Shown here one piece after another: positions 40,281 to 46,800 of a stretch of DNA of 64,000 nt. The notes beneath the pieces are model-generated. The model searched no databases and was not told the DNA's origin. It was given only the letters and a program-made list of their open reading frames with translations. Both the position numbers and the translations under genes were made by a program. The stretch comes from Mycobacterium colombiense CECT 3035 (GTDB lineage Bacteria > Actinomycetota > Actinomycetes > Mycobacteriales > Mycobacteriaceae), in assembly GCF_002105755.1 (NCBI RefSeq), contig NZ_CP020821.1:3162001-3226000 (forward strand), written 5' to 3'. Position 1 is the stretch's first letter. Each line of letters opens with the position of its first letter.

Positions 40281-41426
40281 TCAGCGCGACAGTATGGTCG
40301 CCGATGCTGTTCCGGGCGCGCCGTACACCTGGGCCAGCCCGACGCGCGGGTTGCCGGGCACCTGACGCTCCCCCGCCTCGCCACGCAACTGCCGCACCAG
40401 TTCGTGCATCTGCCGCAGCCCCGACGCGCCGATCGGCTCGCCGTTGGCGATCAGCCCGCCGTCGGTGTTGACCGGCATCGAGCCGTGAATTTCGGTGGCG
40501 CCGTCGGCCAGCAGCTTCTCCTGCTCGCCGTCCGCGCACAGACCGGTCTCGGCCATGTGGATCACCTCGGCGCCGGCGTCGGTGTCCTGCAGCTGCGCGA
40601 CGTCGACATCCTCCGGGCCGATGCCGGCCGCCTCGTAGGCGGCCTTGGCGGCATACACCGTCGGTGAGGCGTCCTCGTCCAGCGGCGCCGACGTGGCGTG
40701 CACCTCGTAGGCACCGAAACGCCGGGTCCGAATCTCGCAGGCACGCACGTAAACCGGCTTGTCGGTGAACTTCTCGGCCATGTCCGCGCGACACATGACG
40801 ACCGCGGCGGCGCCCTCGTCGGGCGCGCAGAACATGTACTGGGTCAACGGGTAGTTCAGCGCGGGCGAGTTGAGGATCTCCTCGACGGAGATCTCCTTGC
40901 GCCGGAACGCATTCGGGTTCAGCGCACCATTGCGGAAGTTCTTGTTGGCCACCCGCGCCAATGTCTCCTGCGAGATGTTGTGGTCGTGGATGTACTTGTT
41001 GGCCTTCATTCCGAAGAACTTGGTGGTGACGAACTGGCCGTTGTTGGCGTACCACTGGGGCAGCGCCAGCTTGGCGGGGTCGTCGGTGAACGCGCCGCGC
41101 GGGTGCTTGTCCAGCCCGATCGCGATGCCGATGTCGTACTTGCCCAGCCGGATGGTGTCGGCGGTCTGCTGGATGGCGCTGGCCGCGGTGGCGCAGGCGT
41201 TGAACACGTTGGTGAACGTGATGCCGGTCAGCCCGACCAGGCGGGTCACCGCGTCGGGATTCGAGACCTCGTAGCTGCCGCCGAAGCCGAACTGGATGTC
41301 CTTCCAGTCCACGCCGGCGTCTTTGAGCGCGAGCTGGACGGCCTCGGCGCCCATCTGCATCGCGGTCTTGTCGAACCGGCCGAACGGGTGCAGGCCCACG
41401 CCGATGATGGCGACGTCGTTGGTCAT
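40281..41426 (-). CDS. Thiolase-fold lipid-transfer protein (Ltp/SCPx-like), possible aldolase
   Basis: A 381-residue thiolase-superfamily protein of the lipid-transfer branch. The nucleophile Cys78 is present in NVFNACATAASAI, but other thiolase motifs are replaced: the His-containing loop reads QDTDAGAEVIHMAE and the C-terminal Cys motif reads QVYGAPGTASATIL. NTDGGLIANGEPIGASG is kept. Members paired with DUF35 proteins, such as Ltp2 of steroid breakdown, act as retro-aldolases on side-chain acyl-CoA. The DUF35 gene lies 33 bp upstream in the same operon, so a similar two-part enzyme is likely. Substrate unknown. Confidence 0.83.
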   Translation of the reverse strand: MTNDVAIIGVGLHPFGRFDKTAMQMGAEAVQLALKDAGVDWKDIQFGFGGSYEVSNPDAVTRLVGLTGITFTNVFNACATAASAIQQTADTIRLGKYDIGIAIGLDKHPRGAFTDDPAKLALPQWYANNGQFVTTKFFGMKANKYIHDHNISQETLARVANKNFRNGALNPNAFRRKEISVEEILNSPALNYPLTQYMFCAPDEGAAAVVMCRADMAEKFTDKPVYVRACEIRTRRFGAYEVHATSAPLDEDASPTVYAAKAAYEAAGIGPEDVDVAQLQDTDAGAEVIHMAETGLCADGEQEKLLADGATEIHGSMPVNTDGGLIANGEPIGASGLRQMHELVRQLRGEAGERQVPGNPRVGLAQVYGAPGTASATILSR

Positions 41427-41459
41427 CTCATGTGCTCCTAATCAGAGGGCGGCGACCCG

Positions 41460-41873
41460 CTAGACCGGCTGGAACGCGAAGGTGATGATTTCGGCGCCCT
41501 CGTCGTCGGTCGCGAAAGGCACCATGGTGAGTTCGACTTCCTGGCCGAACTGCAACTTGGCCGGGTCGTTCTCGGTCAACCGGCCCTCGACGCGGATGAC
41601 GTCACCGAGCTGGACCAGCCCCACGCCGAATGGCACGAACTCCTTGCCGGTCGGGCCGGCATAGGGGGCGCCGGGCGGGAAGCCCTGGGTGGTCCACGCC
41701 ACCAGCGTCCCGCGCCGGGGCAACAGCACGTCGGACATCTCGGCGGCGCTGCACCGTGGGCACCACTGCTGCACCGGGAAGGTGGTGGCCGCACAGCTGC
41801 CGCATCGGCTGCCGATCAGCTGCGGGCTCTCATCGGGCCAGGTAGAGATCTCGGGGGCTAATGCCTTCTGCAT
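41460..41873 (-). CDS. DUF35 (zinc ribbon / OB-fold) acyl-CoA partner protein
   Basis: A 137-residue protein with a rubredoxin-like zinc ribbon C24-x2-C27 ... C38-x2-C41 (SRCGSC...WCPRC) and an OB fold after it (LVAWTTQGF...FVPFGVGLVQLGDVIRVEGRL). DUF35 proteins bind CoA and pair with thiolase-fold enzymes. GGAGG lies 8 bases before the ATG at 41873; the open frame continues upstream but without conservation. First gene of the operon with the thiolase-fold gene. Confidence 0.84.
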   Translation of the reverse strand: MQKALAPEISTWPDESPQLIGSRCGSCAATTFPVQQWCPRCSAAEMSDVLLPRRGTLVAWTTQGFPPGAPYAGPTGKEFVPFGVGLVQLGDVIRVEGRLTENDPAKLQFGQEVELTMVPFATDDEGAEIITFAFQPV

Positions 41874-42012
41874 CGAGGGATCCTCCAGGATCGTCCGCAA
41901 TCCGCCAACAGAATGTTGCTCACTGAACCGTATAACAGCTTTCCGAAAAGTGGAAACCACATTCTCATACGCGTGCGGAAGGCCAGGCCAACGGTCGCCC
42001 TGGGCTCGGCGC

Positions 42013-42018
42013 TAGGTT
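42013..42018 (+). promoter_or_regulatory. -10 box TAGGTT of leaderless ABM gene
   Basis: TAGGTT ends 6 bases before the ATG at 42025 with no ribosome site. Confidence 0.5.
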
Positions 42019-42024
42019 GGGCCC

Positions 42025-42318
42025 ATGACGGTCACCGTGATACTCGAGCTCAGATTCAAGCCGGACGAGGTCGCCGCGGGGCGCGAGCTGATGGGCCGGG
42101 CGCTGCAGGACACCCGGGCGTTCGACGGCAATGTCCGCACCGACGTCCTTGTCGACGAGGACGACGAAGCGCACTGGCTCATCTACGAGTTGTGGGAGAC
42201 GGTCGAACACGACGAGGCCTACCGCGCGTTTCGCGCCGGCGAGGGCAAGCTGACCCAGCTTCCCCCGCTGTTGGCCGCGCCCCCGGCCAAGACCAGGTAC
42301 GTCACCAGCGACATCTAG
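42025..42318 (+). CDS. ABM-fold (quinol monooxygenase-like) protein
   Basis: A 97-residue antibiotic-biosynthesis-monooxygenase-type dimeric alpha/beta barrel protein: VTVILELRFKPDEVAAGRELMGRALQDTRAFDGNVRTDVLVDEDDEAHWLIYELWETVEHDEAYRAFR. Such proteins oxidise quinols or degrade heme, or act as isomerases without cofactor. Heme-degrading Asn/His residues are not obvious, so a quinol or unknown role is more likely. Stops 4 bp into the convergent F420 oxidoreductase gene. Confidence 0.82.
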   Translation: MTVTVILELRFKPDEVAAGRELMGRALQDTRAFDGNVRTDVLVDEDDEAHWLIYELWETVEHDEAYRAFRAGEGKLTQLPPLLAAPPAKTRYVTSDI

Positions 42319-43298
42319 CTCAGCGCCGGAATCACTTCGCGTTCGAACAATTCGATGCCGGAGCGGTCATAGGCCGCCTCGGGGAAGTAGCAGATCGCGT
42401 ATTCGCACCCGAGGTCGCGCACCTTGGCGATCCGCTCGATGACTCGTTCCGTCGTGCCCGTCGCCCCCTCCGAACCGCCGGAGAGCATGGCATCGGCCGC
42501 CGCCTCGGGGACGTAACGGGACATCCGGTCGCGTATCCGCCGCCTCCGGTCTTCGACGTCGTCCTCGGAGGTGCCGATGATTGCGCTGAAGTTGGCCGAG
42601 CGCACGATCGCGTCGAAGTCGGTGCCCACCTCGCGACAGTGCTCCGCCAGCACCTCGGATTTGTGTTTGAAGGCCTCGAGCTCCGGTGTGAAGTTGGTGT
42701 ATTGCGCGTACCGCGCGGCGATGCGCAACGTCACCTTTTCGCCGCCACCGGCGATCCAGAACGGAATACCCCCGTCCTGCAACGGTTTCGGTTCGACGAT
42801 CGCGCCGTCGACCTGATAATGCTTCCCGTCCAAGCTGACCTTGCCGTCGCGCCAGGCATCGCGCATGATCTGCACGCCTTCGTCCAGACGGCCCAATCGC
42901 ACACCCGCCGAGGGGAATCCGTAACCGTAAGCGCGCCACTCGTGTTCGTACCAGCCGCCGCCGATACCCATCTGGATGCGGCCCCCGGAGATCACGTCGG
43001 CCGTCGCGGCCACCTTGGCCAGGTACACGGGGTTGCGGTAGCTCATCGCCGTGCACATCTGGCCGAGTTTGATCCGCGACGTGCTGGCCGCGTACGCCGC
43101 CATCAGCGACCAGGCCTCGTGGGTGGCCTCGGCGGTCGGCATCGGCACGGTGTGGAAGTGGTCGTAGACCCACATCGAGTCCCATGCGCTGTTGTCGGCG
43201 TAGGTGGCCAGGTCGCGCATCACCGCCCAGTGTTTTTCGGGTTCGATGTCAACCAGGTCCATCCGCCAGCCCTGCGGGATGAAGAGTCCAAAGCGCAT
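42315..43298 (-). CDS. LLM-family F420-dependent oxidoreductase
   Basis: A 327-residue luciferase-like TIM-barrel flavin/F420 protein. Start MRFGLFIPQGWRMDLVD, AEATHEAWSLMAAYAASTSRIKLGQMCTAMSYRNPVYLAKVAATADVISGGRIQMGIGGGWYEHEWRAYGY is the classical coenzyme-binding core, and EPKPLQDGGIPFWIAGGGEKVTLRIAARYA the second conserved block. In mycobacteria most of this subfamily uses F420. The substrate is unknown. A -10 box TACAGT (43310-43305) lies 6 bases before the ATG: leaderless. Confidence 0.9.
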   Translation of the reverse strand: MRFGLFIPQGWRMDLVDIEPEKHWAVMRDLATYADNSAWDSMWVYDHFHTVPMPTAEATHEAWSLMAAYAASTSRIKLGQMCTAMSYRNPVYLAKVAATADVISGGRIQMGIGGGWYEHEWRAYGYGFPSAGVRLGRLDEGVQIMRDAWRDGKVSLDGKHYQVDGAIVEPKPLQDGGIPFWIAGGGEKVTLRIAARYAQYTNFTPELEAFKHKSEVLAEHCREVGTDFDAIVRSANFSAIIGTSEDDVEDRRRRIRDRMSRYVPEAAADAMLSGGSEGATGTTERVIERIAKVRDLGCEYAICYFPEAAYDRSGIELFEREVIPALS

Positions 43299-43304
43299 AC
43301 CGGG

Positions 43305-43310
43305 ACTGTA
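43305..43310 (-). promoter_or_regulatory. -10 box TACAGT of leaderless LLM gene
   Basis: The hexamer on the minus strand ends 6 bases before the ATG at 43298; no ribosome site. Confidence 0.5.
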
Positions 43311-43352
43311 GCCCGGTGGCGGCGCGGCCCGGCCGGTTAAGGCCTTTTCGCC

Positions 43353-43889
43353 TCAGCGGCCCAGCGCGTCGAGCGCGGCCGCCACCGACTTGTCGCGCAG
43401 CTCCTCGTGGGGCGCATCGGGAAATTGCACGCAGCAGTCCTGCAAGCCGCCGAACGCGACCACCGCGCGAGTGGACTGCGCGAGCGTCGGCTTCTTGCCG
43501 AACACCAGCCTGGCCAGCCGCTCGCGCCACGCCAGCACGGTGTCGATGAGGTCGAGGTCGATCAGCGTGGAGAGCTCGGTCAACAGCAGCACCAGGTCCC
43601 GTCGGTGCCGGTAGTGAAAGTCGAAGTAGCCCTCCAGCAGCTCGCGCGCGTCATTGTGGCGGCGGCCCTCGTGCTCGGCGACGAATTGTTCGCCCTCGTC
43701 GATCAGCGGCACCAGGATGCTGCGCACCAGGTCTTCGCGTGACGGAAAGTGGTAGTACAGCGCGGGTTTGGTGATGCCCAGCGCATTGGCGATGTCCTGC
43801 AGGCTGGTGCGCTGCACGCCCCGCTGCAGGAACAGCTCGCGCGCGACCTCCTGGATGCGCTCACGGGTGTCCGACCGGGGCCTGCTCAC
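43353..43889 (-). CDS. TetR-family transcriptional regulator
   Basis: A 178-residue TetR repressor. The N-terminal DNA-binding domain (about 8-54) reads TRERIQEVARELFLQRGVQRTSLQDIANALGITKPALYYHFPSREDLVRSIL. The ligand-binding half is helical and ends at a short tail. GTG start, with -10 box TAAACT (43901-43896) 6 bases upstream and no ribosome site: leaderless. It is divergent from the FAD monooxygenase, and the 76-bp gap carries two copies of a TetR-type palindrome, so it probably represses both itself and the monooxygenase operon. Confidence 0.93.
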   Translation of the reverse strand: MSRPRSDTRERIQEVARELFLQRGVQRTSLQDIANALGITKPALYYHFPSREDLVRSILVPLIDEGEQFVAEHEGRRHNDARELLEGYFDFHYRHRRDLVLLLTELSTLIDLDLIDTVLAWRERLARLVFGKKPTLAQSTRAVVAFGGLQDCCVQFPDAPHEELRDKSVAAALDALGR

Positions 43890-43906
43890 CCCACGAGTTT
43901 ATCTGA

Positions 43907-43950
43907 CTTACCGATAGGTAAGCGGGATGTTATGCTTACCGAACGTTAAG
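43907..43950. promoter_or_regulatory. Tandem TetR operators between tetR and the FAD monooxygenase
   Basis: Operator 1 CTTACCGATAGGTAAG (43907-43922) is a perfect palindrome. Operator 2 CTTACCGAACGTTAAG (43935-43950) has one mismatch. Centres are 28 bp apart. Operator 1 lies directly behind the tetR -10 box (43901-43896) and operator 2 overlaps a plus-strand -10 box TATGCT (43931-43936), so occupancy would block both promoters. Confidence 0.8.
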
Positions 43951-43965
43951 TAAGTGGAGGTGACC

Positions 43966-45174
43966 ATGCGGATACTCATCTCTGGCGCCAGCATCGCCGG
44001 TCCGGTCCTGGCGTACTGGCTGACGCGGTACGGCTTCGATGTCACCGTCGTGGAGCGCGCGCCGACGCTGCGCAAAACCGGCGGCCACGCGGTCGACCTG
44101 TTCCGCCCCGCGATGGAAATCTCGGCGAAGATGGGCGTGCTCCCGCGCATCGAGGCACTGGCCACCGGCACGGAACGGCTGACGATGCACCGGGAAGGCC
44201 GGACAAAGGGCACCCGGATCGACCTCACCAAGATCTACGCCGCCACCTCCGACCGGCACGTGGAGATCATGCGCGACGATCTGAGCGAGATCTACTACGA
44301 CGCCGCCAGTGACGACGTCGAGTACGTATTCGGCGACTCGATCACCGCGATCGAGCACGACGGCACCGTGACTTTCGAGCACGCGCCCGCGCGCACCTTC
44401 GACGTCATCGTGGGCGCCGACGGGCTGCACTCCCACGTCCGGCGCCTGACCTTCGGCGAGGAGGCCGACCTGACCCGCTTCCTCGGGGGGTACCTGTCCG
44501 TGGTGTCCGCGCCCAAGGGGCTGGTCGATCCCGGCGAGATGGTCGCTCACGTCGGTGCCGGCCGTTTCGCCGGGATCTACACGGCCGATCATCTGGACGA
44601 CGCCCGCGCGGTGTTCATGTTCCGCAGCAAAGCGGAATTGGACTACGACCATCGCGATGCGTTGCGGCAGAAGGAATTACTGCGCCAGGCGTTCACCGGG
44701 ATGCACGACCAGGTGGACAGCTGGCTGGACGAGGTGGAGCGCACACCCACGTTTTACTTCGACTCGATCACGCAACTGCGCACCGACCGGTGGTCGCGTC
44801 GCCGGGTCACCCTGGTCGGCGACGCCGGATACTGCCCGGGACCCGCGGTGGGCGGCAGCACCAGCCTCGCCGTCCTCGGCGCCTACGTGCTGGCCGGCGA
44901 ACTGGCCGAGGCCGACGGCGACCACCTGCGCGCCTTCGCCGCCTACGAATTGCGGATGCACGAACCGGTGCACCGCAGCCGGACTTTCGCGCGCGGCGCC
45001 GCCAGGGGCATCATCCCCGGTTCACGAATTGGCGTGTGGGCGTTAACCCGTGGCGCCCAGCTGATCTCGACGATGCCCGGGTCGCTGTCGCGCTCCCTGG
45101 CCAAGCTCAACACCAAGGGCATCCGGATGCACGATTCGATGCCGGTGCCCGAATACTCTCGAAGCGACGTCTGA
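43966..45174 (+). CDS. Class A FAD-dependent monooxygenase (TetX/PHBH-like)
   Basis: A 402-residue flavin monooxygenase: GXGXXG-type start MRILISGASIAGPVLAYWLTRYGFDVTVVERAP (here SGASIAG), DVIVGADGLHSHVRRLTFG (DG motif) and RRVTLVGDAGYCPGPAVGGSTSLAVLGAYVLAGEL (GD motif). It would hydroxylate an aromatic or polyketide-type substrate using NAD(P)H and O2; TetX-like members inactivate tetracyclines. The substrate is unknown. GGAGGTGA precedes the ATG. It is a paralogue of the broken gene at 39050. Under the divergent TetR, followed by an F420-type oxidoreductase after 54 bp. Confidence 0.92.
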   Translation: MRILISGASIAGPVLAYWLTRYGFDVTVVERAPTLRKTGGHAVDLFRPAMEISAKMGVLPRIEALATGTERLTMHREGRTKGTRIDLTKIYAATSDRHVEIMRDDLSEIYYDAASDDVEYVFGDSITAIEHDGTVTFEHAPARTFDVIVGADGLHSHVRRLTFGEEADLTRFLGGYLSVVSAPKGLVDPGEMVAHVGAGRFAGIYTADHLDDARAVFMFRSKAELDYDHRDALRQKELLRQAFTGMHDQVDSWLDEVERTPTFYFDSITQLRTDRWSRRRVTLVGDAGYCPGPAVGGSTSLAVLGAYVLAGELAEADGDHLRAFAAYELRMHEPVHRSRTFARGAARGIIPGSRIGVWALTRGAQLISTMPGSLSRSLAKLNTKGIRMHDSMPVPEYSRSDV

Positions 45175-45228
45175 CAGCATGTCCCGTAGGGCCGCGGCAG
45201 CCGCGGGCCACGAAGGGGAAGGCCTCGC

Positions 45229-46089
45229 ATGGAACTGACCGGTGTTGGAATCTGGAGTAGTCAACTGCGCTACGGCGACCCGGCCGAATCCGCCGAGGCC
45301 GCAGCTGAACTCGACGAGCTGGGCTTCCCGGCGCTGTGGATCCCCGATGTCGGCGGGCCGGTGTTCGATGCGGTGGCCCATCTGCTCGCCGCGACCAGGC
45401 GGACCGTGATCGCCACGGGAATCCTGAACCTGTGGATGCATGCGCCCGCCGACGTCGCCGAATCCTATGCGACGCTGACCGCCGAGCACGGCGACCGCTT
45501 CCTGCTCGGGATCGGTGTCAGCCACGCCCCGCTGATCGACGCGGGCCAACCCGGGCGATACCGCAAACCGCTGGCGGCGACGGCGTCCTTCCTGGACGGC
45601 CTGGATGCCGCGCCGCGGCCGGTTCCCACCGAACGCCGGGTGCTGGCCGCGCTCGGCCCGAAGATGCTGACGCTGTCGGCGACCCGCGCCGGCGGCGCCC
45701 ACCCGTATCTCGTCACCCCCGAGCACACCGCCTCCGCCCGTTCGACTTTGGGGCGGGGCCCGTTGCTGCTTCCCGAACAGACGGTGATCCTGACCGACAG
45801 CGCCGACGAGGCCCGCCAGATCGGAACCGATTGGCTGCGCTCGTATTTGGCCCTGCCCAACTACGCCAACAACCTGCTGCGCAGCGGCTTCTCCCAAGAC
45901 GACCTTGCGCAGGTCAGCGATCGTCTCTTCAACGCGATCATCGCGTGGGGCGACGAGGAGGCCGTCATGCGCCGCGTCGCCGAGCACCGGTCCGCGGGGG
46001 CCGACCATGTCTGCGTGCAAGTGCTGCGGGCCGATCCCCGGGCGTTCCCGCGGGAGGAATGGCGCCGCATCGCGGCCGCCTCCCGATAG
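45229..46089 (+). CDS. LLM-family F420-dependent oxidoreductase (TIGR03620-type)
   Basis: A 286-residue luciferase-like protein of the compact MSMEG_4141-type branch: VGIWSSQLRYGDPAESAEAAAELDELGFPALWIPDVGG, VIATGILNLWMHAPADVAESYATLTAEHGDRFLLGIGVSHAP, and VLAALGPKMLTLSATRAGGAHPYLVTPEHT. Probably uses F420 or FMN; the substrate is not known. GAAGGGGAAGG precedes the ATG. It follows the monooxygenase on the same strand, so the two may form one TetR-controlled unit. Confidence 0.88.
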   Translation: MELTGVGIWSSQLRYGDPAESAEAAAELDELGFPALWIPDVGGPVFDAVAHLLAATRRTVIATGILNLWMHAPADVAESYATLTAEHGDRFLLGIGVSHAPLIDAGQPGRYRKPLAATASFLDGLDAAPRPVPTERRVLAALGPKMLTLSATRAGGAHPYLVTPEHTASARSTLGRGPLLLPEQTVILTDSADEARQIGTDWLRSYLALPNYANNLLRSGFSQDDLAQVSDRLFNAIIAWGDEEAVMRRVAEHRSAGADHVCVQVLRADPRAFPREEWRRIAAASR

Positions 46090-46124
46090 GGTGACCCGTC
46101 CCGGCGGTCGGCCTAGGGTGAGCT

Positions 46125-46730
46125 ATGGCTTCCAAACAAACGCTGTTCCGGATCTTCTACCGCATGGGCTTCACCCCGTGGGATGGTCACCCGCTCGCGC
46201 AGAGCGTGCGGGACCTGGTCGAGGGAACGCGCGACGCCGCGGCGCTGCCCGCCGGGCGGGCGCTGGAGGTCGGCTGCGGTACCGGTGACTGCTCCATCTA
46301 TCTCGCCCAGCACGGCTGGACGGTCACCGCGGTCGACTTCGTGGCCAAGCCCCTGGAGCGGGCGCGCGCCAAGGCACGCGCGGCCGGCGCCGCGGTCGAG
46401 TTCGTCCAGGCCGACGTCACCCAACTGAGCCGGGCCGGCATCGGCGCGAACTTCGAGCTGATCGTCGACAACGGCTGCCTGCACAACATGAGCGACGCGG
46501 ATCGCGACGCGTACGTCCGCGAGATCAGCGCGGTCGCGGCGCCGGACGCGCGGTTGCTGATCGTGGCGTTCGTCCCGGGCGGGCGGGTCGGGGTGCGCGG
46601 CGTCGACCGCGCCGAGATGGAACGGCGATTCACCCAGAGCTGGACGCTGCTGTCGGCCGGGGCCGAACGCGAGCTGGACCGCGCCGAGAAGACCCCCGCC
46701 TGGTACTACCTGTTTCAAAGGCGCGGTTAG
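46125..46730 (+). CDS. Class I SAM-dependent methyltransferase
   Basis: A 201-residue Rossmann-fold methyltransferase: motif I ALEVGCGTGDCSIYLAQHGW (about 46-65), acidic D after the second strand (VTAVDFVAKPLERARAKA), and LIVDNGCLHNMSDADRDAYV (motif post-II/III). It resembles TehB/thiopurine-type enzymes that methylate small molecules or metalloid oxyanions. A TAGGGT box lies 5 bases before the ATG, suggesting a nearly leaderless message separate from the upstream gene. A strong terminator follows. Confidence 0.88.
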   Translation: MASKQTLFRIFYRMGFTPWDGHPLAQSVRDLVEGTRDAAALPAGRALEVGCGTGDCSIYLAQHGWTVTAVDFVAKPLERARAKARAAGAAVEFVQADVTQLSRAGIGANFELIVDNGCLHNMSDADRDAYVREISAVAAPDARLLIVAFVPGGRVGVRGVDRAEMERRFTQSWTLLSAGAERELDRAEKTPAWYYLFQRRG

Positions 46731-46747
46731 CTTTTCACGACGCCGAC

Positions 46748-46791
46748 ACGCGAAAGCCCCCGAAACCTGGTTGTTTCGGGGGCTTTCGCGT
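46748..46791. terminator. Strong bidirectional hairpin terminator
   Basis: CGCGAAAGCCCCCGAAAC (46749-46766) and GTTTCGGGGGCTTTCGCG (46773-46790) form an 18-bp perfect stem, plus a flanking A-T pair, with a 6-base loop. T-rich sequence follows on the plus strand. It separates the methyltransferase from convergent fadB and marks the island edge. Confidence 0.9.
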
Positions 46792-46800
46792 TTGTAGTAC

